Shown: positions 8,108-15,904 of the stretch, one piece after another
How the letters are laid out: every line of letters starts with the position of its first letter
Numbering within the stretch: position 1 is the stretch's first letter
DNA from: Nitratireductor kimnyeongensis
GTDB taxonomy: Bacteria; Pseudomonadota; Alphaproteobacteria; Rhizobiales; Rhizobiaceae
Reading direction: 5' to 3'
Assembly (NCBI RefSeq): GCF_019891395.1
Contig: NZ_CP078143.1
Coordinates: 124,001-188,000, forward strand
DNA length: 64,000 nucleotides
The notes under the pieces: generated by a model
Databases searched by the model: none
Seen by the model: the letters and a program-made list of their open reading frames with translations, nothing else
Told to the model about the DNA's origin: nothing
Program-made: the position numbers and the translations under genes

Positions 8108-11107
8108 TCCTGGATCCTCAGGTCTGACACCCGAGACGGTCACGTTGCCTTCGTTGGTCGCAGTCAACGTGTATAGGATGGTATCGCCAGGTCTAGCGAG
8201 CCGTCCGGCGCCCCCCTTTAATACACCTGACTTCTTCAGTCCAAGTGCACTGACCTGCAGTAGCGGAGTGTAGTTGGGATCATCCGGCTCCCCATCGCCA
8301 TCGAGATCCTCATCTGATGTGTTATTCGGGTCATCGGACGTATCCGAAACCACCGTACCATCTCGGGTGCTACCGCTTATCCTGGTCGTAGCGGCAACAC
8401 CGCCAGCGTCGATATCAGCCTGCGTTATAGGGTAGGAAACCTCCGGTAGGGAATCCACTTGCGCCCCCGGCTTGAGAGCTGGAATTAAGCCACTGTAGAC
8501 AGATGCGGCTCTCGCCGCCGGGCGGACTCCGGACTTTTTCCAATCGATCGAATCGATCGCGAGGTCCTCCAACGTTGTATTGCCAGTGTTGCGAACCGAG
8601 AATGAATACTGAATGGGTTCACCTGGATCTGGAAATCCGTTTGAGTTTGTGTCGATCCATTCTCCTGAAAGCTCAAGCTCTAAGGACGGGACTATCTCGA
8701 AAGGTATGGTCGTTGCATCGCCGGGTCGCCCCCCCGGCGGTCGAGCATGTCTGACCACGTCTTCGCCCTTGGGATTTTGAGCTACGGCGGCCGCATTGTT
8801 CGAAAACGAGCCTTCATCAATGTCTTCTTGAGTGATGACATGCTCGCCTGTGACGTTGGAATCACTCTGCCCCGGCGCCAACGACGCTATAGGGCTGTTT
8901 TTGATCTCCGCTTTGTCGTCAGTTACCGCGATGTTGCTGAGTGTGACATTGCCCGTGTTCAGAGCGGTGAATGTGTATTCGATTACCTCACCAGCATCGG
9001 CAAATCCGTTTCCGTTGGCATCGATATGCTCTGCTTTCTTGACAAGATCGTAGTCAGACACGGTTGCCAGGCCGCCAGGTGGCGGTGTGGGCTCGCCTGC
9101 TTCTCCGCCTGGAGGACGCGACTGCTTGGATAGGCGATCTCCATTGGGCAACTTGGCGTTCGAGGTGGCAAGGTTATCGAGATCACCGGCATCGATATCT
9201 GACTGGGTGACCTCATAGGTGCCGGATATGCTTTCTTCGTCCTTCTGGCCTGGAGCGAGAGGCCCGGCCACCGGGCTGCCTTCCACCCTGGCCCGCGAAT
9301 CCGTTACCACGATGTCGGTGAGCGAAACATTCCCCGTGTTTTCAACGGTGAACCTATACCTGATCACCTCACCAGCATCGATCAAACCGTTTCCATTCGC
9401 ATCCTCATGTTCCGATTGCTTGACGAAATCGTAGTCGCCCTCCAGGAGCGTTTCGACGCGTGTTGCCTCCCCTTCCCGACCACCTGGGGGGCGCGATTGC
9501 TTATCGAAATCCTCGCCGTCCGGTCCCTTCGCAGTCGCCAGCGCGACATTGTCTATGCTGCCCGCAGCCAGATCTTCTTCGGTGATCTCGTGAACTCCCT
9601 TGACCGAATCCGAGTCAACTTGCCCTGGCGCCAAGGAAGCAATCGGACTTCCTGATATCTCGGCGTTCGGGTCCGATATGTCCACATTGGTCAAAGTCGT
9701 GTTGCCGGTGTTTGCCACCGTGAAATCGTACTTGATCTCCTCACCAACATCAGCTCGACCGTTACCATTCGCATCGTCGTGCACCGCGCTTTTGACCACA
9801 TCATAATCGGTTTCCTGCTCCAAGCCCCCAGGCGGTCTGGTGGGGTCGCCGGCATCGCCCCCAGGCGGACGGGATTGCTTCGTGACGTCGTCGCCGGTCG
9901 GCAGCTTTGCGGTTGAATCGGCAACGTTGTCGAGATCACCAGCATCAACATCATCCTGTGTTACGACGTAGGTGCCTTTGACACTTTCCTCGTCTTTAGC
10001 ACCGGGCTCCAGCGGTCCCGCTAGCGGGCTGCCTTCAATCGTCGCTCGAGAATCCGTAACCACAATATCCGTCAGCGGAACATTGCCGGTGTTCTCCACG
10101 ATGAACTTGTAGCTGATCGTTTCGCCGGCATCGATCCGCCCATTACCATTTGCGTCTACGTGCTCTGCCTCCTTTACGAAGTCGTAGTCACCTTCCATTG
10201 GGGTTTCGATGCTTGTGGGATCTCCCGGGTTGCCGTTCGGTGCCCGAGATTTTGCGGTGACGTCTTGACCGTCTGGCCCTTTCGCTGAACCTGAAGCGAG
10301 ATTGTCGATCTTCCCTTCGATCAGGTCCGCTTCGGTGACCGTGTAGTATCCCTTCACGGTTTCGCTGTCGCTTGCCCCTGGAGCTATGGAGAGAATTGGA
10401 TTTCCCTCGATTCTCACCTTTGAATCGGTGACCTCGATGTCGGTAAGCGTCGCGCCACCGGTATTTTCAACTGTGAAGTCGTAAACGATCTCCTCGCCGA
10501 TATCGACTTTGCCATTTCCGTTGGCGTCAACATGTCTGGCTGCCTTGATAATCGACATCGAGGCTTCAAGGTCGGTGTCGGTATCACTGTTGTCTTCTGG
10601 AGAATTGTCGATGATCGTGTCAGGAAGATTGAGCGTCGCCGTGTTGATCAAATCTCCCGAATGATCCGCTGGGATTGAAATCGTCAGATTATACGTGACC
10701 ACGCCCCCCACCGGAAGACTGGCGGTCTGATTGTCAAGCGCGCCTGTTCCGCTTGCCGCGTCACACACGCCGTCGTTTAATCCGAAACAGGTCCAGTTCG
10801 CTCCGGTGACCCCTGCTGGCAACGGGTCATCCACCCCAATGTCGGTAGCCCCGAATGGACCGTTGTTGACCACTGTTATGGCGTAGGTCACGTCCTCCCC
10901 GGGGAGGTAAGCCTCCTTCCCATCCGTTTTGGAAATGGCGATGTCCGCTGGAAAGCTGAGTATTGTTGTCGCGCACTTCATGCCGTCGTTGATTGACGAA
11001 CCCGGGGAGTTGGAAATGCGGGTTGCGCGCCCGGTAGCAGTATCAAACTCGAAAAAGCCCTCTCCGCTATTTCCGGAGCCATAGACGGTATTTGGTGTGC
11101 CGAACAT
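6872..11107 (-). CDS. Large repeat protein B, main part (frameshifted from its N-terminus)
   Basis: 1411 residues in this frame. It opens in mid-domain (MFGTPNTVYGSGNSGEGFF, the end of a DUF6923-like propeller), has no signal peptide and no ribosome binding site, and directly continues the protein encoded by 10978-11766 in another frame. Order: end of propeller (1-50), DUF11-like domain (about 53-180), five DUF7507-like repeats of about 125 residues (183-806), a sixth divergent one (807-930), further DUF11-like domains, an SdrD-B-like module (about 1215-1250) and the C-terminal domain shared with protein A. Each repeat carries a DxNGNGxxDxGE loop that resembles Ca-binding loops. A one-base deletion (or -1 shift) near 11107 would restore a product of about 1631 residues. 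Probably an exported surface protein. Confidence 0.72.
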   Translation of the reverse strand: MFGTPNTVYGSGNSGEGFFEFDTATGRATRISNSPGSSINDGMKCATTILSFPADIAISKTDGKEAYLPGEDVTYAITVVNNGPFGATDIGVDDPLPAGVTGANWTCFGLNDGVCDAASGTGALDNQTASLPVGGVVTYNLTISIPADHSGDLINTATLNLPDTIIDNSPEDNSDTDTDLEASMSIIKAARHVDANGNGKVDIGEEIVYDFTVENTGGATLTDIEVTDSKVRIEGNPILSIAPGASDSETVKGYYTVTEADLIEGKIDNLASGSAKGPDGQDVTAKSRAPNGNPGDPTSIETPMEGDYDFVKEAEHVDANGNGRIDAGETISYKFIVENTGNVPLTDIVVTDSRATIEGSPLAGPLEPGAKDEESVKGTYVVTQDDVDAGDLDNVADSTAKLPTGDDVTKQSRPPGGDAGDPTRPPGGLEQETDYDVVKSAVHDDANGNGRADVGEEIKYDFTVANTGNTTLTNVDISDPNAEISGSPIASLAPGQVDSDSVKGVHEITEEDLAAGSIDNVALATAKGPDGEDFDKQSRPPGGREGEATRVETLLEGDYDFVKQSEHEDANGNGLIDAGEVIRYRFTVENTGNVSLTDIVVTDSRARVEGSPVAGPLAPGQKDEESISGTYEVTQSDIDAGDLDNLATSNAKLPNGDRLSKQSRPPGGEAGEPTPPPGGLATVSDYDLVKKAEHIDANGNGFADAGEVIEYTFTALNTGNVTLSNIAVTDDKAEIKNSPIASLAPGQSDSNVTGEHVITQEDIDEGSFSNNAAAVAQNPKGEDVVRHARPPGGRPGDATTIPFEIVPSLELELSGEWIDTNSNGFPDPGEPIQYSFSVRNTGNTTLEDLAIDSIDWKKSGVRPAARAASVYSGLIPALKPGAQVDSLPEVSYPITQADIDAGGVAATTRISGSTRDGTVVSDTSDDPNNTSDEDLDGDGEPDDPNYTPLLQVSALGLKKSGVLKGGAGRLARPGDTILYTLTATNEGNVTVSGVRPEDPGPRFDGQPGSGSFTPFSPASADLAAGETKTFTATYTLTQRDIDAAEGLENGIQNSAKASGRGADGREVFSPVAGATVVLPGYAVGKTTPLAEVRRGDRVPYTITVKQLGSAGGSAVKIIDMTPAGLTFARGSAKLNGNAAEPLVEGRRLTFENVTLSPDEAAIVELDLVVTGAAKPGEYVNKAWVETTEGGVASRIATAVVEVVVEAVFDCGDIIGKVFDDRNRNGYQEENEPGLPGVRLATIKGLLLTSDAQGRFHVACADLPDQRIGANYILKLDPRSLPSGYRLTTENPRVVRLTAGKGSEFLFGATIGRVVRLDLTDAAFLQGSAKLNPQWERQINQMIVLLDQEPSVLRLIYTGSEDNNRTALKRLREIRRMIAAAWGRAGRGYHLAIETRFQPQSVEPSAQQEKFK
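8690..10561 (-). repeat. Five tandem DUF7507-like coding repeats
   Basis: Residues 183-806 of protein B consist of five units starting at IIKAARHVDANGNG, DFVKEAEHVDANGNG, DVVKSAVHDDANGNG, DFVKQSEHEDANGNG and DLVKKAEHIDANGNG. Units two and four resemble each other most (EGSPLAGPLEPG / EGSPVAGPLAPG, KLPTGD / KLPNGD), while one, three and five share SIAPG/SLAPG and, in units one and three, GPDG. The array therefore has a two-unit period of about 250 residues. Confidence 0.75.
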
Positions 11108-11766
11108 GCACCGAAGAGGCTGCTCGCAGCAAGCCCTGTATCACCAATATTTTTAACCGCCCCGGTCACCGGGTTGATGGAAATCAGTTGGCGCGAGTCA
11201 CCTTCTTTGGCGTAAAGAAGCCCGTTGGACCACGCCAGATCCGTAAGAAACACACTTCTAGTTAGAGGTATTCTGATTGCTGATGCTGAAGAGATATCTA
11301 CTTTGTATAAACTGTTATCATGAGTTCTACTATATATATAGTAAGAGCCATCATCAGATATATCTCCCGTATTCGCCTTAAAACCCGACGGTAGACCGGT
11401 AATAGTTCCAATATTTTGAGCCTGAGCGTTAGAACCAATTCTATAAAGGGTTGGCGAATTATTATTTACAGCATACCCGTAATTGTCCAACGGGTTGTAA
11501 GCCGTTGCGTTATAGGTGAAGGACACGCTCCCCAGGTTCACAAATGTGAAAGGGTTCGTGGACGTATCGATTGCATTCAAGCTGGTCTGCGTTCCCTGAG
11601 ACAACCACATGCGAGAATCGCACGTTCCAAAATCAGGCAAAGTTTGAGCGCCGGCGCCCCCTCCTGATATTCCAGGAAAGCCCCCCAGGAAGGCGCCCCC
11701 CCAAAAGCAGACCACTGAAAAGAACTTCATAAAATCAAATATTGATGATCTAATAATTTTTATCAT
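10978..11766 (-). CDS. Repeat protein B, N-terminal part (signal peptide and DUF6923-like propeller)
   Basis: 262 residues, of which the first 220 make sense. A signal peptide (about residues 1-40, hydrophobic FFSVVCFWGGAFLGGF, ending near GAQ) is followed by a domain with repeated motifs such as LGSVSFTYNATAYNPLDNYGY and TGDISDDGSYYIY, typical of DUF6923-like beta-propellers. After SSLFGA the frame runs into 42 nonsense residues, while the expected continuation MFGTPNTVYGSGN lies in the overlapping frame at 11107. The fragment is thus the 5' part of the gene at 6872-11107. The DNA is clearly more AT-rich than the neighbours, especially 11280-11350 and 11720-11830. Confidence 0.72.
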   Translation of the reverse strand: MIKIIRSSIFDFMKFFSVVCFWGGAFLGGFPGISGGGAGAQTLPDFGTCDSRMWLSQGTQTSLNAIDTSTNPFTFVNLGSVSFTYNATAYNPLDNYGYAVNNNSPTLYRIGSNAQAQNIGTITGLPSGFKANTGDISDDGSYYIYSRTHDNSLYKVDISSASAIRIPLTRSVFLTDLAWSNGLLYAKEGDSRQLISINPVTGAVKNIGDTGLAASSLFGACSAHQIPSMAPEIAERAFSSLILLPGAQPAFPTPRVRQSTTA

Positions 11767-12021
11767 ATTTTATTTCCCAAAATTAGGGAAAAACTATTTA
11801 ATAATAAATTTATATTAAAATAATCTTCTAACTCATCTCCGTACATGGAAGTTTCAGCAGTCCTCGCTCAGCCTTCCATCACATGGGCTCGTGAAAACAC
11901 CCAAATTTCAAAAGCGGAAGTCTCTCGTCTCTTTATCCTTTAGGTCACTTCATGCACGAGCATCACGAGGGAGACAGAGACCGTTTGTACGTTTTTGGAG
12001 ACCGCCCCTGAAACACCCGGC
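11767..12021. other. AT-rich intergenic region
   Basis: About 255 bases upstream of gene B on one side and rpmG on the other, with no convincing gene. The first 60 bases are strongly AT-rich and include a small inverted repeat (TTTCCC-N7-GGGAAA), plausibly the promoter region of the repeat protein. I see nothing further. Confidence 0.4.
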
Positions 12022-12049
12022 TTGACTTTCCGCGCGTACCCTTTATGTG
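12022..12049 (+). promoter_or_regulatory. Candidate sigma-70 promoter of rpmG
   Basis: TTGACT (12022-12027), a 16-base spacer and TATGTG (12044-12049) lie about 80 bases before the rpmG start. The -35 is close to consensus and the -10 is weaker. Confidence 0.4.
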
Positions 12050-12127
12050 TCCGCCAGACTCTTTAAGCGCTGGTGGAGAGATTCTGCTTTTGCGCAACCG
12101 ACAAACCACCAGAAACGGACGACAGAC

Positions 12128-12295
12128 ATGGCGAAGGCCACGACCATCAAGATCAAGCTGCAGTCTACGGCTGACACGGGCTTCTTCTACGTCACGAAGA
12201 AGAACAGCCGCACGATGACCGACAAGATGACCAAGCGGAAGTATGACCCCATTGCCAAGAAGCATGTGGAGTTCAAGGAAACCAAGATCAAATAG
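12128..12295 (+). CDS. rpmG: 50S ribosomal protein L33
   Basis: 55 residues starting [20 protein letters not shown] and ending [11 protein letters not shown], the normal length and sequence of bacterial L33. This is the form without the CxxC zinc pairs ([20 protein letters not shown]), so it does not depend on zinc. GGACGA lies shortly before the ATG. It is a single-gene unit with its own candidate promoter and terminator. Confidence 0.97.
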   Translation: MAKATTIKIKLQSTADTGFFYVTKKNSRTMTDKMTKRKYDPIAKKHVEFKETKIK

Positions 12296-12320
12296 ATCCG
12301 TTTTCACCGCATTCTATCGG

Positions 12321-12349
12321 AACGCCGCCTTCGGGCGGCGTTTTTTTTT
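12321..12349 (+). terminator. Rho-independent terminator of rpmG
   Basis: ACGCCGCC-TTCG-GGCGGCGT hairpin with a UUCG-type tetraloop at 12322-12341, followed by an uninterrupted run of nine T. Confidence 0.95.
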
Positions 12350-12498
12350 GAGACAGCAACATTTGTGCGGCCCCGAAGATGCGCGCTGCAAAGTGTTTTT
12401 CAGCTACGCCGTAGCCAGTCGTCTGGATTTTCTGAAAATTAGGGCCGGAAGAAAAAGGGGGCCGGTCGGCAAACTGGCAGCGGTACGAGGAGGCCACT

Positions 12499-12591
12499 AT
12501 GAACCAGCGCCGGCCGGCCGACCCCACGGACCCAGGAGATGCGGCGGACCTGAGCATCATGGGGTATTCTGAAGCGGCGGCCCGACAATAA
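12499..12591 (+). CDS. Candidate 30-residue small protein
   Basis: An ATG follows GAGGAGG with a 5-base spacer, the strongest ribosome binding site in this gene-poor stretch. The ORF encodes MNQRRPADPTDPGDAADLSI followed by MGYSEAAARQ. The peptide is hydrophilic, has no signal or membrane segment, and I do not recognise it. It is supported only by start context and may be spurious. The rest of 12350-12874 holds small inverted repeats (GCTAC-GCC-GTAGC at 12403-12415, ATTTTCTGAAAAT at 12427-12439) and no other convincing gene. Confidence 0.35.
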   Translation: MNQRRPADPTDPGDAADLSIMGYSEAAARQ

Positions 12592-12874
12592 CGCCGAGAT
12601 ATGAAGCCCGCCCCTTTCGGCCGAGATTTGCGCAGGGTGGTCAGAAAATCAACACTTACTTAACCATTCCCGCCAACTCCCTGACGTTAGGGTTAAATAT
12701 GGGGCGGATGCGGCGCTCCGTCAGCCCCCAAAATTGGTGGAGTGCTTCATCACTCTTTCGTGCTTGTGCCGTAACCGAGCCCCACCATGGATTACTGCGA
12801 CTGCGGAGAACGGCCGCATGATTGCAAGCCCGTGTTCGTTGCGGTTCAAACAGGCGCGGTGGTAAGTGCCAAAT

Positions 12875-14239
12875 TCAGGCTGCGGACGCCACAACGCGGT
12901 TACGGCCTTTGCTCTTCGCATCATAAAGCGCAATGTCCGCGCGCTTTATCAGTTCGGCCGGATCAACGTTGCCGTTCCTGCAGCCGACAACCCCCACGCT
13001 GGTCGTAACGGCAATCGCATTCTTGCCTCTGTCGACCGTGAAGGGCTCACTGGCAATGGCGGCGCGCAAACGCTCGGCCACCTTCTCCGCCATGTCGCGT
13101 TCGGTATCTGGCATCACCACAACAAACTCTTCGCCCCCGAAGCGGCAAATCAAATCGATACCACGGATGTTCTGACGTAATCGGTCGGCAAACTCGCGCA
13201 GCACATCGTCACCGCTGGGGTGACCCCAACGGTCGTTGATCACCTTGAACCGGTCTATATCGACCATCATCACCGATAGGGGGCGTCGCCGGGCGACAGC
13301 GCGCGCCAGAAGCTTTGGCAGATGCGTGTCCAGATAGCGGCGATTGTAAAGTCCTGTCAGCGGGTCAGTGACCGCCATTCGAAAACTCTGGCTGACACTT
13401 GAGCGCAGGCGGTCGTTGTAGCGCTTGCGTCGCAGCTGTGTGCGCAGACGCGCCTGCAACTCCTGTTCGTCGATGGGACGAACGATGTAATCGTTCACGC
13501 CCAGTTCCAGCGCCCTGGAAATCAGTGTTTCCTCATTCCTATCAACCACCAGCATCACCGGCAGAAGTCGGGTGCGGTCCAGCGCCCGCAACTGAGCACA
13601 AAGCCGCAGCGGATCGTAAGAAGCGTAACTGGAGGTAACGAGAACGCATTCATAACCGCCTTCTGCCGCTCGAAACAAACCCGCCTGCGGATCGTCCTCG
13701 ACGTCGAGTGAAAAGCGTTCCTGCAACATGCCGGAAATCGCTGCAGAAGACCGGGCATCTTCGTCAATCAACAGAACAGTAGGCAGGCCGCGCCGGTCCC
13801 CCTCCAACCCCGGTGCAAACCCCAGATTGTCGATCGTCTCGGTGCGCAGACGCAATTCATCCGTAAGCATTTTCAGACGAACAAGGCTTTTGACCCTTGT
13901 GACCAGCTGGAGATCGTCGACCGGCTTCGACAGGAAGTCGTCAGCACCGGCTTGTAGACCTCGCACCCGGTCCGGTGTTTCACCCAACGTTGTCAGCATG
14001 ACAACCGGTATGTGTTGGGTGGCATTGTCTGATTTCAGCCTGCTACAAACCTCGAATCCGTCCATTTCCGGCATCATGACGTCCAGCAGGACGACGTCCA
14101 CTTTTCCATCAGCGCAGATTTTGAGCGCCTCTGCGCCGCTATAGGCACAGACGACGTCGAAATACTCCGCCATAAGCCGGCTTTCGAGCAGTTTCACATT
14201 GGAAGCGACGTCGTCGACAACCAGAACGCGCGCGGTCAT
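12875..14239 (-). CDS. pleD: PleD-type response regulator diguanylate cyclase
   Basis: 454 residues with the REC-REC-GGDEF layout of PleD. The first receiver (1-120) has the acidic pocket DD at 9-10 and phospho-acceptor Asp53 in VVLLDVMMPEMDG. The second receiver (about 153-270) lacks an aspartate at the matching site (CVLVTSSYASYD) and serves as an adaptor, as in Caulobacter PleD. The cyclase domain has the signature RFGGEEFVVVMP and an upstream RGID that fits the RxxD product-inhibition site. It makes c-di-GMP when phosphorylated. It lies 42 bases downstream of divK on the same strand, so the two are probably one operon, matching their joint role in the motile-to-sessile cell-cycle switch. 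Confidence 0.95.
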   Translation of the reverse strand: MTARVLVVDDVASNVKLLESRLMAEYFDVVCAYSGAEALKICADGKVDVVLLDVMMPEMDGFEVCSRLKSDNATQHIPVVMLTTLGETPDRVRGLQAGADDFLSKPVDDLQLVTRVKSLVRLKMLTDELRLRTETIDNLGFAPGLEGDRRGLPTVLLIDEDARSSAAISGMLQERFSLDVEDDPQAGLFRAAEGGYECVLVTSSYASYDPLRLCAQLRALDRTRLLPVMLVVDRNEETLISRALELGVNDYIVRPIDEQELQARLRTQLRRKRYNDRLRSSVSQSFRMAVTDPLTGLYNRRYLDTHLPKLLARAVARRRPLSVMMVDIDRFKVINDRWGHPSGDDVLREFADRLRQNIRGIDLICRFGGEEFVVVMPDTERDMAEKVAERLRAAIASEPFTVDRGKNAIAVTTSVGVVGCRNGNVDPAELIKRADIALYDAKSKGRNRVVASAA

Positions 14240-14281
14240 GGCCGGCTCCTCACGAATGTCTTCGGGAAGCCATCCAAGACA

Positions 14282-14653
14282 TCAGGCATCCCCCAGATAG
14301 GATTTGATCGTTTCTATGAAACTCGGCACGGAAATGGGTTTCGAGATATAGGCCTCGCAGCCGCCCTGGCGAATACGCTCCTCATCGCCTTTCATTGCGA
14401 AGGCCGTCACCGCAATTACGGGGATCGTATGGAGATCATCGTCCTGTTTGAGCCATTTCGTGACCTCAAGGCCCGAAACCTCCGGCAACTGAATATCCAT
14501 CAGAATTAGATCGGGGCGATGCTCACGGGCGAGGTCCAGAGCATGCAGCCCGTCGCGGGTCCGCACGGTGTCATAACCGCTTGCCTCGATAAGATCGCGA
14601 AAGAGCTTCATGTTGAGCTCATTGTCTTCGACGATCATGACCTTCTTCGACAT
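14282..14653 (-). CDS. divK: Single-domain response regulator DivK
   Basis: 123 residues, a stand-alone receiver. [20 protein letters not shown] gives the acidic pocket, Asp53 in [13 protein letters not shown] is the phosphorylation site, and the conserved Thr (VIAVTAFAM) and Lys (YISKPIS) are present. DivK relays phosphoryl state between the PleC/DivJ-type kinases and DivL/CckA to control CtrA in Alphaproteobacteria. The ATG at 14653 follows GGGGTGA and is preferred to an in-frame start five codons upstream. It is first in a divK-pleD operon. Confidence 0.96.
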   Translation of the reverse strand: MSKKVMIVEDNELNMKLFRDLIEASGYDTVRTRDGLHALDLAREHRPDLILMDIQLPEVSGLEVTKWLKQDDDLHTIPVIAVTAFAMKGDEERIRQGGCEAYISKPISVPSFIETIKSYLGDA

Positions 14654-14759
14654 TTCACCCCGTCCCACTCAACCCCGCATCGCCGCTTGGCACCTGCCCT
14701 CGTCGACACCGTACCAAATCGCGAAATTTCGGGCACTACCCTTGCACGATTTGATTTAT

Positions 14760-14785
14760 GAATCGGTAATGGGCGCCTGCGAATC
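14760..14785. promoter_or_regulatory. Pair of GANTC (CcrM) sites in the divK upstream region
   Basis: GAATC occurs at 14760-14764 and 14781-14785, 21 bases apart, in the divergent region between divK and the DUF3572 gene. CcrM methylates GANTC in Alphaproteobacteria and such sites in promoters can time transcription with replication. Whether these matter is an inference. Confidence 0.3.
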
Positions 14786-14878
14786 GTAGCTTTACAGCAT
14801 AGCGGCCCAGGCTTGGTGCGCAATTCGTCTGATCGAACGGCCACAAAGGCTTTTGATGTCCAATGGAGAAGGTCCACC

Positions 14879-15163
14879 ATGCAACGAGAGGAAGCCGAGA
14901 CTATTGCCGTTTCCGCCCTGGCATTTATAGCGGCAGATGATCAGCTCCTCCCCCGGTTTCTCTCACTCACCGGCATCGAGGCAAATCAAATTCGCGCAGC
15001 GGCTGCCGAACCGGGGTTTTTGAACGGGGTTCTGCAGTTCATCCTCGCGCATGAACCGACACTGCTCCGTTTTTCCGAGGAGAGTGGCATCGCGCCTGAG
15101 GTCGTCGCGCGCGCGCCGACCTTCCTGCCTCATGGCCACACATCCTACGACATCCAGCCTTGA
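14879..15163 (+). CDS. DUF3572 family protein
   Basis: 94 residues, predominantly helical, with the family pattern AETIAVSALAFIAADDQLLPRFLSLTGIEANQIRAAA and FLNGVLQFILAHEPTLLRF. No signal peptide or membrane segment. The ATG is preceded by GGAGAAGG with good spacing. It is divergent from divK, a neighbour often seen for this family in Rhizobiales, and is followed after 20 bases by a HAD gene. Function unknown. Confidence 0.85.
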   Translation: MQREEAETIAVSALAFIAADDQLLPRFLSLTGIEANQIRAAAAEPGFLNGVLQFILAHEPTLLRFSEESGIAPEVVARAPTFLPHGHTSYDIQP

Positions 15164-15183
15164 TACGATTTTGGACGGAATAC

Positions 15184-15837
15184 ATGACCATTGATCCTGA
15201 GACCTCCAGGCAGATTGACGAGCTATCCCTGAGCAATGATCCACTGCTTGTGCTCGATGTCGACGACGTGGTCCTGGAGTTCATCAGACCGTTTCCGGAA
15301 TATCTGCGCACCCGAGGCTTCGAACTCAAGCTCGAGAATTTTGGCCTGAACGGGAACATCGTTGACCTTTCCTCCGGTGATCGCGCCACTGACAAAGCGG
15401 TCTCACAGCTCGTCGATGCCTTTTTCGAGGTCCAGCATGATTGGCAGAAACTCGCCGAAAATGCCTCCGAAACCATCGCACGTCTGTCCAAAGCAAGTCA
15501 GGTTGTCCTTCTGACCGCCATGCCGCACCGCTATCGGCAGACACGGCGAACATTGCTCGATCAACTCGAAATGCACTATCCGCTGCTGACGACTGAACGC
15601 GCCAAGGGTCCTGCAATCAAGCGCCTGCGTGGAGATCAACTCCGCCCCGTCGCCTTCGTTGATGACATGTATTACAATCTCGTCTCCGTGCGCGACACGG
15701 TTGAGGATGCTCATCTTTTTCATCTCATGGCCGACAATTCCGTCCGCGCGCTCATGCCGCCAATCCCCGAGGGCATTACGGTGGTGGAACACTGGAAAGA
15801 AGCCGGTGAAAAGATCGCGCGCGCGCTCAACCTTTAG
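15184..15837 (+). CDS. HAD-family hydrolase-like protein
   Basis: About 217 residues. The N-terminal motif LLVLDVDDVVLEF fits HAD motif I (DxDxV) with Asp nucleophile candidates; TAMPHRYRQTRR carries a Thr fitting motif II, and FVDDMYYNL fits motif IV. The substrate is not evident. The ATG at 15184 follows GGACGGA. A TTG at 15160 would make it overlap the DUF3572 stop by 4 bases. Either way the two are probably translated from one transcript. Confidence 0.7.
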   Translation: MTIDPETSRQIDELSLSNDPLLVLDVDDVVLEFIRPFPEYLRTRGFELKLENFGLNGNIVDLSSGDRATDKAVSQLVDAFFEVQHDWQKLAENASETIARLSKASQVVLLTAMPHRYRQTRRTLLDQLEMHYPLLTTERAKGPAIKRLRGDQLRPVAFVDDMYYNLVSVRDTVEDAHLFHLMADNSVRALMPPIPEGITVVEHWKEAGEKIARALNL

Positions 15838-15904
15838 CTGACCGTCTCACCGCCGTCGATTAGGCGGGAAACCGCGCATGGTAATGCCGGTAAACGCTAC
15901 AGTG

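Noticed and set aside
3743..11766. Prophage or transposon cargo
   Set aside because: No integrase, transposase, terminal repeats or phage genes; the flanks are ordinary core genes.
11280..11830. AT-rich stretch as a replication origin or plasmid junction
   Set aside because: It overlaps coding sequence with a clear signal peptide; there are no DnaA-box clusters, iterons or rep/par genes.
12427..12439. ATTTTCTGAAAAT palindrome near pleD as a confirmed operator
   Set aside because: A short AT palindrome in a GC-rich genome is not enough; no gene is closely placed to be controlled.
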